64,000 nt of DNA from Tigriopus japonicus. Taxonomy: Eukaryota > Arthropoda > Copepoda > Harpacticoida > Harpacticidae. The stretch spans positions 2,234,316 through 2,298,315 of the forward strand of contig CM021314.1 in assembly GCA_010645155.1 (NCBI GenBank), in the 5' to 3' direction. Within the stretch, counting starts at the first letter, position 1. Each line of letters begins with the position of its first letter. Positions 1 through 11,386 of this stretch are shown here, in pieces. The position numbers and the translations under genes are program-made. The notes beneath the pieces are model-generated. The model was not told the DNA's origin. It ran no database searches and was given only the letters and a program-made list of their open reading frames with translations.

Positions 1-141
1 GCCGGTATCAGAATGGTTCTCCGTTTGTGGGTGTGAATTAGCGTCTAAAAGTTTCCTTGAGAAAGGTCGGGGAGGAGAATCGAACCTGAGACCTCTCTCA
101 CTGTAGGAAACTGCGCTAACCACGACGCCACGTCTCCTCCC
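1..141 (-). repeat. tRNA-derived SINE, copy 1 (cut by window start)
   Basis: Read on the minus strand this stretch matches 42,234-42,367 over about 135 bp with few differences. It has an A-box-like TGGTTAGCGCAG and a B-box-like GGTTCGATTC, the internal pol III promoter expected of a tRNA-derived SINE. The T-stem bases do not pair, so it is not a working tRNA. The downstream body (CTTTCTCAAGGAAAC...) is shared by both copies. The window boundary cuts the 3' part. Confidence 0.75.
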
Positions 142-404
142 TCAAAAGGATTTCTCCCGACAGCTTCAATCCGACCCCCAACAGGATTCGAACCTACGCC
201 GTTTGGGGAAGCACTTACACTCGGCACTTTTAAGAACGCGCCAGTACGCGTGGCCATTCTGGCTTCCTTAAATATATAGTAAAAAATATAGTTATTTGAG
301 CTGATAAAAAATGTACACCTTCACTAAATAGTTTCCTTATGATGTTGAGGTCTTGGCATTTGAGCAAACACTTTTTTAGTACAAAAAAAACGTGTACTCT
401 TAAG
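142..404. other. No gene recognised
   Basis: AT-rich sequence between the SINE and the next repeat. I see no coding signature; the short open frame over 45-257 is antisense to the SINE and is not credible. Confidence 0.5.
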
Positions 405-590
405 TATTTGTGTAAACTTTAATTATTTTTGACTCTTTAAATGTCATTCTACAAACGCAGATTTGAAGTTGAACATCAGTCTATGCGTAATTTCGTCCAT
501 TAGCGGCAATTTTCTGCCACTCTCAGTGGCAAAAAATTCAGTAGAATTTCAGTAGAAACCAAAATTTGCCATCCCTGATCGCAACCCATC
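405..590 (+). repeat. Dispersed repeat X, copy 1 (uninterrupted site)
   Basis: Matches two blocks, 54,020-54,107 and 55,790-55,925, that are split by a transposon in the other copy. It shares GTTGAACATCAGTCTATGCG and a run of TTTTCTGCCA-type motifs ending near TTTGCCATC. This copy shows the pre-insertion arrangement of the site later occupied by the 54.1-55.8 kb element. Confidence 0.7.
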
Positions 591-1073
591 CGATCGGAGA
601 TTGTTGAGATTGAGAAGAGTTGCTTCTCCAAATTTCCGCTTGCTTCATATGATGTAAAGTAATGATGCCTCTGACAATATGTAATTAAATTTGGTGGCCT
701 TGACCCAAAAGTGGTTGCCGATCCTTGCATTAGGGAGCCTTTGTAAATCAATTCATGGCCATAAAGCTACAAATAATTCCAAAGGAATAATTCTCCCGTT
801 AGTTGTTCAAACCATATGTAGCAAGCACTTGTTGGGTCACGGTCTTTGAAAAGGACAAGTTGAATATTCAAATCTGGTTTGATAATTGTTTAAATTGTAA
901 GTTATAACTTTGGAAAGTTTATATTTTGGCTGACTCTATTTTTGATTGTCATGTCAAAAAGTTACCATTCATGGCAAAGCAAAAAAGTATTCATAAGACA
1001 GCAAGACAATCTGCTATTATCATATTTTATGTAGTTTAGGGTTGTTCCAACTCAAATCAACAGTGTGAATAAC
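591..1073. other. Intergenic, nothing recognised
   Basis: No reading frame with protein-family features, no clear repeat partner in the window. Confidence 0.5.
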
Positions 1074-1301
1074 TTATTTATTTGATGAAGCCCACATACT
1101 ACATCCTTCTAATTGACATCTATCTAATGACAACCTTCCCTTTTTCGTTGCCTTCTTCTTGGTCTCAAGCCTGGCCAATCGATAGGCACGTCTCTGTGCA
1201 GTCATGTACTCATGATCTCCATTCAATATATCCCGGGTCTCTTGATCAAATGTTTGGAAAATCTCTTGTGGGATTTTCTCACCAAAGTGTGTAGCCACGT
1301 G
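1074..1301 (-). pseudogene. 3' exon of a C2H2 zinc-finger gene (ZF family, partial)
   Basis: A splice acceptor (TTTTTTATTCAG) precedes an open frame that starts HVATHFGEKIPQEIF and runs to a stop at 1,074. It closely parallels the last exons of the genes at 5.8 kb (HVATHIGEDIPPEVF) and 8.5 kb ([10 protein letters not shown]), including the leucine/arginine/lysine-rich tail (YRLARLETKKKATKK). The exon starts at the first zinc-binding His, several codons later than in the paralogs. No matching upstream exon (the CxxC half finger) is visible before the hAT element at 1.58 kb, so I call it a partial gene. An exon further away is possible. Confidence 0.55.
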
Positions 1302-1581
1302 CTGAATAAAAAACATAACCTTTGGAATCCTTATATCCCAGAGAGTAAAAATGACGTATTTGTCGATTTAACAGTCCTTAAAGTGTCTAAAAATCCAACC
1401 ATTGCCAACAAGAAAAAAATGAACAACATTTTGACCGCATGGAAATTTCCTTTCAGAAATGTATATTTTTAATGCTCGTGAACATGAACACTCTTAAGTG
1501 GTTATCGATGAAAAAACATTTAAGGGGAAAAAGTTACCTTTTATTTGTGTGAATTTTTTTTTGCAATGATGTAAGTGTAGC

Positions 1582-3147
1582 TAGGGGTGGGCGAGAAGCC
1601 GGTGTCGGTGTCGAGGTGTCGACACCGACACCGGCTTTTTTGGATTTCGGTGTCAGTGTCGACACCAGGTTTCCGGTGTCGACATTTTAAGGTTTCGTTA
1701 GTTTTTTTCAAAAGTTCCGCAAATCACGCCAAATTACATTGTAAGGCTTGCAAAGCAATGGTATATCATATCCCCATGCAGGGTATTGTGAGATGAAAAC
1801 ATATTTTCTCCTCTCTATTTCAGTTGAACTATATATTTTTTTTGTGAAGAAAGTCTAGGTCTGTCACAACTGATCTCCCCAATAAATGTCTTGAAGTACA
1901 ATTTACAATTGACCTTGTTATGGGGAATACAAAGATTATTATTGACCTAAAAATAATGGATCTTTCTCCTTTCAAATTTCAGTAACGCTTCAATCAAATT
2001 ATCAAAGCACAATTTGACTATTTTGTTTGATGAAATTTAAAGATTTACCTAAAATAAAAATATTGTAGATAACATTGTCCATAAGGATATTTATCAATAA
2101 AGTGAAAAAAATATTAAAACAATTATGTTCAATTATGTTTTTTGGGAATTCGAATTAAAAATGAAATTTAACATCACCATGGCTCTCCAGCATTTATCGT
2201 TTCTTAAACGGCTTCTCCAGCTCAAAAACACCAAGAAACCATTTTGCACCCATTACTTTCCACAATGTCATAAGCAGGGCCCAGAAAAACATTTGCTAAA
2301 AAGTGGCAAAGTATTTGATATACATTTTCTTCAAAAGAAACCAAATATTTGGAAGAAGAGCCATACATTCATAAATATGTAATACAAAGCCATTATTTGG
2401 CTATTTTTTGTGCGTACACCAATCTATCAAATATTTGTTTGGCAATAAAATCTAACTAGTTGTTGTTGGAGGCACACTTGTCACCAACCAAATTTAACAA
2501 TGGAATTTTCAATTTCCCCAATAGATGCAACATTTTTTTTGCAAACATGATGGTAGTTCTAGTTCAGAATGTTTAATTTTGTCAGCACCAAGGCACGCTA
2601 CAAGTATCCTTTCATAATTGACTTCAAGTGTATAAAAAGCCTATTAGTGCATTTCTAATCAAATTTTGGTGTTAAACATATCTTACGTAGAAACTGACAT
2701 TTGTATGGTGTCATTGAAGAAGCCTGAAAACATTACAAAGACTCAGAAAAGGTGGAAGTCAACTGATGAAGTATACTTCAAACATGCGTCTCCAAACACA
2801 AAATATATGACCTTTATGACAAAAATGTAATTCTGGACCCTACTTGTAAGAAATTCCAAACGGGAGAGTGATATGCTTGCCCTTTATTTGGGGTTAAGGG
2901 CTACCAAAAAGGGTGGAACTTTTTATGTAATTGTTAAAACTTTGGATGATTTTTAAACCCCAAATTCTGATATGAATTACTGGTGTCGGTGTCGCTATTG
3001 GTGTTAGTGTCGGCGTCGACACCAGCAGTGTCGACACCGCGGTGTCGATGGGAAACTTCGACACCGGTGTCGGTGTCAGTGTCGGTTTCAACCTTCCGGT
3101 GTCGGTGTCGGTGTCGAGGTCAAAATTGCCGGTGTCACCCATCCCTA
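1582..3147. mobile_element. Non-autonomous hAT element with GGTGTCGG minisatellite ends
   Basis: Ends are TAGGGGTGGGCGA and, inverted, TAGGGATGGGTGA, a hAT-type terminal repeat. They are flanked by the same 8 bp, AGTGTAGC, at 1,574-1,581 and 3,148-3,155, the target duplication length of hAT. Both subterminal regions (1,592-1,685 and 2,980-3,135) are short-period GGTGTC/GACACC repeats on both strands, forming potential hairpins. The 1.3-kb interior has no transposase. Confidence 0.85.
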
Positions 3148-3274
3148 AGTGTAGCTCAAGCTCCACATGATTCTTGGTTAGACAAAACATAAATTTACTA
3201 GCTTGAAGTAAAGAAAAAGCAAAGCTCGGCATTAAAACATCAACAAAGCTTAACCCATTGAGATATATTAAATA

Positions 3275-3415
3275 CTAGAGGGACTTGAATCGTTAAAATG
3301 TGTCGCCCTTGGCCAACTGTTGAGCTAACTCGATCGACGCATTCCACTCATTCCACTCATTCCACTCCCTTTGCCAAACCAGCCCGACTAAAGCTTGCAC
3401 GCCATCTAAGGATTA
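3275..3415 (+). repeat. Partial copy of the CTAGAGGG TIR element
   Basis: Begins TACTAGAGGGA like the element at 36,521-37,065 and shares with it the segment around AACTGTTGAGC and the block AAAGCTTGCACGCCATCTA. An ATTCCACTC triplication (3,338-3,367) sits inside. Only one end is recognisable, so this is a deleted copy. Confidence 0.5.
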
Positions 3416-3439
3416 ATAAACCATCTATGGCTTAACTCC

Positions 3440-4549
3440 TATGAACGTTACATGGATTGAAAATCCACGTACATAGAAGCCGCCGTACATAAACAAATCC
3501 AAGTGGACGGCAAAGTCAATCAGGGTTGCCAAAAAATGCTAGACACGCCATTACTATTGGCACAATTTTCTATAAATTATTATGTTTGGTATGTGTACAT
3601 GTTTCAAAATTTGATTTGCCAAGAGAGTGATATTATCTCCTAAACTAATATTTTATGTAGGTTTTTGATATCCTATTTCAAGTCACTGAAATTCTAAAGA
3701 CTTTAGTAATGAATTTGCCTTACAAAACAAAAAAAAAATTGCAAACAACTTTAAACATGCCTTGATATTTCTTCCAGATTCTTTGCATTTAAGGCAGGAT
3801 TGTGGACAAATTTTTAAACACTTTTCCTGACCAACCCACTATACAAGGGTTGTATAGATCTGCCAACAGTAACTCATTGGTAGACCAAATATCATATAAG
3901 CATTAATTGTAGAAATTATTTCAATGATTAACTCTCTTTACAGGGAATCCCATTCCTTGTAGCAGTATTTAAATATCCGCCCCCCCCCCAAAAAAAAAAA
4001 TATATGAAATGGCAATAGTAAATGAAACCATATTTGAACAAATTTTTTGCTGAATGTATAGTAAATCATAAACCCACAGAGATATTTTATTGGCCTTGTG
4101 GTCAATACTTGACATATGCTTCTATTCTCACAACCATTTTGGGATAGTAAAATCCCCTAAAAAGAGGGGCACATCATCCTTTTGGCGCCTCTAACACACT
4201 TCCAAACTGGCGAGACTACCATACCAGGTATATAGCTCCCCATGACATCATAACTCATTTTCCATTTGCAGATACATAATGTTGCCAAGTTCAAGCATGG
4301 GTTAGGAGCTGAAATAGGTTTAGTCTTAATCTACCTACAATGAAGATTATGGAGAGAACTTGCGTAATTATTGAAAGAATAAAACAAAAATATTTTTGCA
4401 ATATGATTTCTGAAAGAAAAATTTGTTTCTACTAACTGCCATGTGTGTAGCATATTTTAGCAACCCTGATTGACTTTGCCCTTCACTGAGGTTTGTTTAT
4501 GTACATCGGCTCCTATGTACGTGGATTTTCAATCCATGTAACGTTCATA
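3440..4549. mobile_element. MULE-like TIR element, 1.1 kb, with LINE B tail inside
   Basis: Terminal inverted repeats of roughly 100 bp (TATGAACGTTACATGGATTG...) are at 3,440-3,535 and 4,447-4,549. They are flanked by CTTAACTCC (3,431-3,439) and CTTAACCCC (4,550-4,558), a 9-bp target duplication with one mismatch. Long TIRs with a 9-bp duplication suggest the Mutator-like superfamily; no transposase is present. A solo end recurs at about 46,116-46,220. Confidence 0.7.
3775..4000 (+). mobile_element. LINE B 3' end, 5'-truncated copy
   Basis: Matches the last ~100 coding bases and the 3' UTR of the LINE at 33.8-35.8 kb: the frame ending ...LYRSANxNSLVDQISYKH, then TTAACTCTCTTTACAGGGAA, a C-run and an A-tail. 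Severe 5' truncation is normal for LINE insertion. It is nested in the 3,440-4,549 TIR element. Confidence 0.85.
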
Positions 4550-4558
4550 CTTAACCCC

Positions 4559-5787
4559 AGAGTCAGCTGTTGCAAGTCAACAAAAGTGTTGCCAAAACAT
4601 ACAACACAAAGAAGCCATGGCATGACATGGATATTTTATAGGCAAAAAGATCTAAAATGTTTCAAGACCCAAAAAGAGGTAAATTCTTCTTCAATAAGAG
4701 GCATATTATCAAAAAAAAACAGCTTACACCCTTGGATGAAACAAATATGTCATGTATTTTTTAAGCAAGCACATCCATTACCTTTTTTAAGCACTTTAAG
4801 CACAATATACACACTTGAACATTGAATAAACGTAAGAACATATACAAAATACATGGACATAATTGTACGTACGTTATGCAAATATTCGGGGTCTAAATGT
4901 ACTGGATATACATTGAAGAATGTAAGAAAATGGTCATGGGTGAATGAAAAATATGTGGACGTTCACATAATTTGAATTACGTCATGGTTAAAAAAAAGTA
5001 AAATTAGTACTAGACAAATCAAACTTTAAATCTGAATTCTGGAGAATATCAAAACGATTCTATTTGAAAAATACATGTTTAACAACTGTAGGGTAGGATA
5101 CCATAATCCTATTTGCTTTGTATTTTTTCTCAATGTTCTGCTTCCTCAATGCTCATGTACCTCTCTCCACATGAATTTGTCAAGATGACTAGCTAGTGTT
5201 GATGCTTGAACAACTTGCATTGCCTTGAACTTTGGTTTCACGTTCTTCCAATAAAGTTCCACAGAGTACAGGAACCAGTGAAGGGATCAACAAAACTCTG
5301 GCCGTGGTTAAAAGTCAGGTGATGTAAAAATAACAGTATAATAGTATAACAGTATAAAATGTATGTATGTATGTATGTATGTATGTATGTATGTATGTAT
5401 GTATGTATGTATGTATGTATGTATTTCGGTCTCAAAAGGGGAATAAAATGTTAAAAAATAAATAAATAGGTAAATAAAAGAAAAACTTCAAGCACCAAGT
5501 ACAAAAAAGAAGAAATAGGAAAAGGGTATATTTCATTGCTTGTCTTTTTATCTGATTGATCAATCACTCATTTCACGAAAAAAGTCTCATCAAGGTTGCA
5601 TGGTCCCCAAAAGATGGATTTGTTGGGTCTACTGCCCCACAACTGGAGAGGGATTCCTAGAACTAAATCGTACGGCAGCCACCTTCCTTCCCATTATCCT
5701 AGTCAATATACGTGGCTTAACGACTGAATCTCAAAAAAAATCATTCCAACTAGAAAACCATCAACCAAACTTCGAGAAAGAGCCTAT
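4559..5787. other. Intergenic; (ATGT)n microsatellite at 5,359-5,424
   Basis: About 66 bp of uninterrupted ATGT repeats lie at 5,359-5,424. The open frames across it (YIHT repeats) are microsatellite artefacts. Otherwise no gene or repeat partner is recognised; the minus-strand 3' UTR of the zinc-finger gene ending at 5,788 must extend into this stretch. Confidence 0.7.
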
Positions 5788-6520
5788 TTATTCCTGTATA
5801 CTGCAGATTGGATATAACAAATCAGTAAATGATCGACTCAGTTTTATCCGTTTGGCGGCACTATTATCTGACGTGGACATTCTTCGCTTCTTGGCCTCAG
5901 CTCTGGCCAATCGATATTCCAACATCTTTGGCGTGAGGTACGGATCCGATCCATCCAGAATGGCTAGGGTCTCCGAATCGAGGGTCTTAAAGACCTCTGG
6001 AGGAATGTCCTCGCCAATGTGCGTGGCCACATGAGCTCTCCAGTTCGATCTAAACACAAACAAACGTTAATTAGTCAATCTAAATTACCAATAAGTACGT
6101 GAAAAGAATGGCTGCACTTACTTTTGGAATTGATCATTTTTGAGGCAAACAGAGCACTGAAACTTTTTCGTGTTGGGATCGTGCGTCTTGATATGCCGTC
6201 TTTGTGAAGATCGATCTGCATACCCTTTACCGCAATAAGGGCAAAAATACCGCTTCTTTCCAGGTCGCTCTCCATGATTCTGAACCTGGTTCTCCACTTC
6301 ACGTTTGATCTCGATGGGATGAACCACGACTTCAGGGCCCTTGTCCTCACTTGAGAAGGATGATATGTCCCTTTCACGCCACTGAAATTTCTTGTGTTGA
6401 TCTATAAAACGAAACATAGGCATGAAATAATAGTAGTAAAACTTTCCACTGACCGTGAACAAACTTACACGAAATGTAATCCTCGATAGTGGGAATAATG
6501 TTTTCCTTCATGGCAGACAT
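5788..6520 (-). CDS. Two-finger C2H2 zinc-finger protein, 3 exons, 197 aa
   Basis: Exons: 6,520-6,469 (MSAMKENIIPTIEDYIS), 6,401-6,122 and 6,049-5,788, with introns GTAAGT...TATAG and GTAAGT...TTTAG. Phases join correctly and give 594 nt including the stop. Finger 1 is YFCPYCGKGYADRSSQRRH plus IKTH (C-x2-C-x12-H-x3-H). Finger 2, FQCSVCL...HVATH, is split by intron 2 between its Cys and His halves. After the fingers comes a conserved family tail (IGEDIPPEVF... YRLARAEAKKRR), basic and perhaps nuclear-directing. C2H2 fingers usually bind DNA, but two fingers alone do not define a target. Same architecture as the gene at 8.5 kb. Function unknown; no break seen. Confidence 0.75.
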
Positions 6521-6588
6521 GATGCAACTAATGTTGTTGTTAAGACAGATGGTGAGGTAATGATGGTTTAAACCCTCAAGATCGCCAT

Positions 6589-6594
6589 TTTATA
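6589..6594 (-). promoter_or_regulatory. TATA box of the 5.8-6.5 kb zinc-finger gene
   Basis: TATAAA on the minus strand in the context CTACTATAAAATGGCG, about 70 bp upstream of the ATG at 6,520. This would place transcription start near 6,560 with a short 5' UTR. Confidence 0.45.
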
Positions 6595-6599
6595 GTAGG

Positions 6600-7200
6600 C
6601 GTCGATGTTCTTGAAGTTGATTGGTTGAATTAAGCTTGCCACTTGACCGACCCAGCTAGAGAAGAGCGTGCTTCCTCGAAGACGCCGTTCAGCGCGTGAT
6701 CTCGGATCCTCTTGTTCGCCATCGTGATTGCTCCATTGATGGTTTTTTCGTATGATGAGATTTTGGCGCGCATTTTCATCTACAGAATTTGAACAACATT
6801 GAATTTGTTGTTTATTGTTCCAATGTTTTTTTCTTCAACTGGCCGGAGTGCTAAGTCAGAGACAGCAACAACTTGGGAGATTAATAGAACGAGATAAACG
6901 GAAAAATGGAGCGACTTCAGAAAGATTTCAAACTTGCCTTTTCCGTCGATAAGTACAAAGGGCACATAGTCATCACTATTTAAAAAATGAAACAAATGGG
7001 AGAAATGTTTTACTATGTATGTATGTTATATATGTAATGTATCATATTTTTAAAAATATAAGCAGCCTAGAATTTTTCCGCTGACATTGACCTCAAACGC
7101 ATCATCCAAAGGCCATGATTTAGTAGAATCTCGTATGAAAGAAGAGTTCCTTAAGCGAATATGTTTAATGTTTTGAAAAACACTTTTATGGGTAAAAGTT
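6600..7200. other. Intergenic; weak minus-strand frame at 6,780-6,995
   Basis: A 71-codon minus-strand frame has a hydrophobic stretch (FSVYLVLLISQVVAV). I do not recognise it and see no splice or promoter support. Nothing else is supported here. Confidence 0.4.
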
Positions 7201-7209
7201 CTTTTCGAG

Positions 7210-8000
7210 GCTGATTGTTACTGATGGATTTCGAGTACGATTTTTGCCATAGTTTTGCCGTTTTGGTCCTTTAGAGCCAAAAAGCTTAACACAAATAAAC
7301 CTCTATGAGCGCAAGAGACTAATCTCCAAGTAAAATATGGCAGCACTGCCAACGACAAGTCCATAATTATGACTTGATTTAGTATTTTTTTGTGATTGTA
7401 GTTCCGGTTTCAATTTTGCCTCAAACAAGCTTTCTACTGTCCTCCGCCAGCTTCTCAATTTCGATATTTCTCAATAGCAAACGTTATCTCTAAATTTTAT
7501 TTCACACTTCCAGCTTTTGGTGAAAGGTCAGCGAGAGATTATCAACAGAAGATGGAAATGTCGCTCATATCTTCATCAATTTCCTGGAGCAATCAATAAG
7601 CTCTCCCCAAAGAAACATATCAATATTTCATTGATTGATTGGTCAATTGTTGGGCTAAACTGCAATTTCCTGACCATTGGAATGTTAAGACGCTTTTGAA
7701 GGTAGATTAAGTAAGCGTTTAACATTCCAATGGTCAAGGGTATCAAACAAGAATACAATTTGCAAATGTTTTGTATGTTGGTATACTCCAATTGCTTTAA
7801 ATTTCACATTTAAAAGATGTTCTTTGTGTTTGTGACACAATCAAACAAAAAATGAATTTTGCAGAAACTCAAACGTTGGGTTCTTGACAGAAACAGTTAG
7901 TGTCAATTGCGTGTAAGTAATGCATCCAAAAGTAGGTAAATCTAATACTATTCATGACTCCCCTCCCAAATTCAGCGGCAAAATTGTTTCCGGTCACAAC
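7210..8000. repeat. Old copy of the 43.1-43.6 kb repeat family
   Basis: Blocks such as AGAGATTATCAACAGAAGA (near 7,535) and GAGCAATCAATAAGCTCTC parallel AGAGATTATCGACAGAAAA and GAGCAATCGATAGCTCTC at 43.18-43.26 kb. The block near 7,880-7,950 parallels 43,430-43,500. Divergence is clearly higher than between the 43-kb and 62-kb copies. A second block (7,215-7,360) resembles 11,790-11,940. Confidence 0.5.
7671..7738. repeat. Hairpin, ~23-bp stem
   Basis: TGACCATTGGAATGTTAA... is followed, after a ~20-nt loop, by its inverse TTAACATTCCAATGGTCA. It lies inside the old repeat copy and may be a small foldback insertion. Confidence 0.6.
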
Positions 8001-8508
8001 ACGCCCATTTTTGGCTTAGCAACTGGCCCATTTAGAGATGAACTTGAATTCAGAGACTGTTGTTATATTTTTTGGAATATGGAATTCACCTCGATCCCTG
8101 GGTTTTGTGCATATAAGGCTCACCTCTTCCACAGAAAAAAAAACAGATTCTATCAGGTCCCCCAAAAACCTTGCCAAGAGATCAACTTTGATTCATCTTA
8201 CGAGATGATAGTGGAGAGTGCTTCATCAAACTCGGGCAGAATAAAACATCCTGAAACGATTGTAACGTTTTTCAAGAGCGGAAACTTTCATAAACACAAG
8301 AACCGGACTGATTTCCTAACATTAACTTTTTATTGAAACCAAAAAGCATTCAAAACGTCTCCCATCTTCCACAATACTTTTGGACGAGCGTGCTTCCCAA
8401 AAAACAATTGCTCACTATGCATTTACTTTTTCAGGGCTTTATTCGTTTTCTTATCTTCATCTACGAACTCAGCATCAATACAGAACTAACTCGTCTATCC
8501 CATTGGTT

Positions 8509-9366
8509 TTAGTCTCTTTTTGCCAGCCTTCTCTTCCTCAAGGCCATTTCCAACCTCTTCTGGTATTTCGCGGGCCTGATGTATTCGGGATTGCCCAAGA
8601 GAACACCTCTGAACTCGGCTGACATACCCGCCAACAGATTGGGATCGAAATCCGTGCCAATGTGGGTCTCCACATGCAGCCTCAAGTTGTATCTGGAATC
8701 CCAAAGAAACACATTGAAATAGGAAGCGCAATGGTGGCAAATGAATGCATGGGCAATATAAACCTGGAATTGTTTCTTACTTTTGGGTATGCTTTGATGG
8801 ACACAAAGGGCAGGCGAGCTTTTCCCCGGTGTGGATTTTCTGGTGACGGTAGATGGAGCTTGCATTGAAGAAAATCTTCCGACATTCCTCACAAATGGCC
8901 TCGGCCTTGTTAGGGGGATCTGGAAACCAAAACGATAAGAATTACACTACAGTAAAGGATTATTAAGAGGTCTAAGTTTTCACGACTTACTGTTGACGAT
9001 ATAGAGGATGAAGCTATCTGGGCTCTTCCTTTGGACAATGTACTCGTCAAACAACTCGAATTGCGGATTTTGCCTATTCAAAGGATTCACCGCAACGGGT
9101 CCAGGAATCTGAGGGATGGGTTGGGGCTGAGGCTCTTCTGGTCTGTTAATGACACCAAGAACATTTCTGGGCCATCTGTTAAAAAATCCATTTGGCACCA
9201 TTGGTCGATGCGCCATGATTTGAGAGGCCAGTCTGTAATATGGCAGAGCAAAGAGGAACTGCAGCCACTTATCCAAATTGTTCGTTTGCACACGTGGAAC
9301 CGGAGTGCCCAACACTAGATTGAGCGGCTCCAATTGCTCTGGTTCTTGCCTTGAAGCCACGCGCAT
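8509..9366 (-). CDS. C2H2 zinc-finger protein with proline-rich N-terminus, 232 aa
   Basis: Exons: 9,366-8,991, 8,919-8,781 and 8,692-8,509, all GT-AG, phases consistent, 699 nt including stop. The first exon encodes [20 protein letters not shown] and a proline-rich stretch ([18 protein letters not shown]). Exon 2 has finger 1 ([21 protein letters not shown]) and the CxxC half of finger 2; exon 3 supplies HVETH and a basic tail ([16 protein letters not shown]). The intron splits finger 2 exactly as in the 5.8-kb gene. The start is uncertain: an upstream in-frame ATG at 9,429 runs nine codons to TAA at 9,402, so I chose 9,366. Exon-1 paralogs lie broken at 24.2 and 57.2 kb. Function unknown; likely nuclear. 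Confidence 0.7.
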
Positions 9367-9576
9367 GAGTTCCGAGGGTGGATTGAGAGGAACTTGACCT
9401 TAATGCTTGGGGACGGAAGAGGGGTTCATCTTGACTTTTGAAGTATGTTTTCAAGAGTATTAATGATATCAAGGAATGCTGGGGAAAAGCTTTGGTTGCA
9501 ACGGGAAGCAATTTGAACAACGACCTACACAAGCTCACAATTTGAAATGGGAGGGGTTGCACAGCCGCCTTCCCCA

Positions 9577-9582
9577 TTTATA
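9577..9582 (-). promoter_or_regulatory. TATA box of the 8.5-9.4 kb zinc-finger gene
   Basis: CTCTATAAATGG on the minus strand, about 210 bp before the chosen ATG. It implies a 5' UTR near 180 nt that contains the nine-codon upstream frame at 9,429-9,400. Confidence 0.4.
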
Positions 9583-10945
9583 GAGGATTGCTGGGTCGCT
9601 TCTTTTCAGCCGTGAGCCATTGACCGGCGCAGCTACTGAAGCTATTGTGCTGAAGCGAGCTATTCGTTGCGTGAACTCGAGGACTCTTGAGAAACGACGA
9701 CAACGTTTGCCATGATTGTGATGTGATTGTGGCGGTGGCGGAAAATATTTGAAAAAGTGTCAATCATTTAAAGAGATGGAAAAATTGATAGATTATTGAA
9801 GATTAGATAGATGGCCAATGAACTTGCGCGAAACTTTGGAAACGAAAAATACAGTAAGCAAATTTGAAAGACCAAGTCAAAATACGAAACCTTCCTTTTG
9901 CGGTGCTTCAAGCTGATAACTTTTTGCCTTATCAAGATTCATCATGACAAGATAGTCACGGCCACAGCATGCTCAAAAATGATTAAAATGTAGACGGAGA
10001 ATTGTTTTCCAACTGTGCCAACCACAATTACCAAGAAAGAGACATTTTGTTCACGAGTAGTATTATTCTGGAAGCAAAAGTCCATGAGGTGAAAACCTAT
10101 CATTTCTTTCTAATTGCCAACGGTTCGATTTTCTAAGGTTAGTGTTTTTTGATCATTTTTCACAAGCATAGAAAACCAAGGATGTGTTCTTATTTTAGTG
10201 AGAGAAATTAAAGTACAGATGTAAATATTCTATCCCTAACAATGTCTTTTTAATCCAAAGAAGCGTCTTTTAACCCTCTTGTCGATTTCAAAAACCGTTA
10301 AAATGAGGTTGCAAGGTTTCCTTCTTGATTTCACCCTGCCATTCACAATATAGCTGCCTTTTGCCGATCCACCGTGGATAAGGAGGTGGGACAAAAAGTT
10401 AGAGTGGATCAAACATCTTGCGCCTGAGACCGATGCTCTCACAGATTTCTTGACGCCATCGACAATCCCGTCGCTCAAAAGTATGAACTCTATAAGAGTC
10501 CTTTAAGCGCAACCACTGAAGTAGAAAACACGTGCAACCTTCGAGTTACGTGACACAAAATTTTTGATTTTACATGTCCAGTATTTATTGATCGAAGTTC
10601 GAAAATGGGTCAAACTTTTGTGTCAAGTTACAATTTTGGGAGCTGTATTAGTACGGTGACCTCCCAGTCTTATGTACTGTGACCTCCCAGTCAGCTGTTC
10701 GTTAAAGGACCGTCATAAAGCATAGGGCCTTTAGTAGAGCTGTGTATCGGATTCGATCGGATTCGTATTCGGATTGAAGGAAATGATTCGTTTGGTTTTC
10801 TGGAAGTGCCTCAGCAAGTTCAAAAATTGCATTTAATTCTCAATTAATGACTTTGCTGCATAAATTTTCACACACGAGGCTTTCAAGCTGTACTTTTACT
10901 TTAGTGGATCCCCATTGCACATTCCTATCCTATACATACAATCCT
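9583..10945. other. Intergenic, nothing recognised
   Basis: No family-level coding signal. A short direct repeat, GTGACCTCCCAGTC, occurs twice near 10,660-10,695. Confidence 0.5.
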
Positions 10946-11386
10946 ATATTCTATTATCATTTGTGCAAACATGTAAATTAGACCAGCCGTACAGCTGAAT
11001 ACATGTCTCATTTGCATACAAATTCTAGCCTATTTTTTGCATACTCGGGAAAGTGAAATAGCCGCTAGAGGAGCGGCAATCGCGCGACTCGTTTCAGCGC
11101 CATCTAGCGGGAAAAGTTCGACCCAGATTACTACAAAGGACCTGTGTTTCGAAGTTTTGTCTTTAGCGCTCGACTCCCAAATTGAATTTCAACCATGAAA
11201 AAGGGCTGGAAAGATGGGAATAGTTGAGAAAGACGAGTATTTAATTGATGTGTGTAGTACGTTATTGTTATGCTTCAGAATATGAGATAGTTGTTGTATC
11301 GCAATATATTTGTATGCAAATGAGACATGTATTCAGCTGTACGGCTGGTCTAATTTACATGTTGGCACAAACGATAATAGAATATA
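10946..11386. repeat. Foldback element with an inner MITE
   Basis: About 80 bp at 10,946-11,028 (ending CATACAAAT) is inverted at 11,308-11,386 (starting ATTTGTATG). Between them sits a minus-orientation copy (11,029-11,150) of the ~120-bp CTAGCC...GCGCGATTGCCG element found twice at 12.07-12.28 kb. Confidence 0.65.

Noticed and set aside
5238..5435. Minus-strand frame of YIHT repeats
   Set aside because: It is only the (ATGT)n microsatellite translated.
5540..6034. 164-codon plus-strand frame
   Set aside because: It runs antisense across the last exon of the zinc-finger gene, which has matching splice sites and paralogs.
7920..8336. 138-codon plus-strand frame
   Set aside because: It overlaps an old repeat copy, has no family motifs, and the younger copies of the repeat do not keep this frame.
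10735..10790. Possible hAT terminus (TAGAGCTGTGTATCGG)
   Set aside because: I found no inverted partner end or 8-bp duplication.
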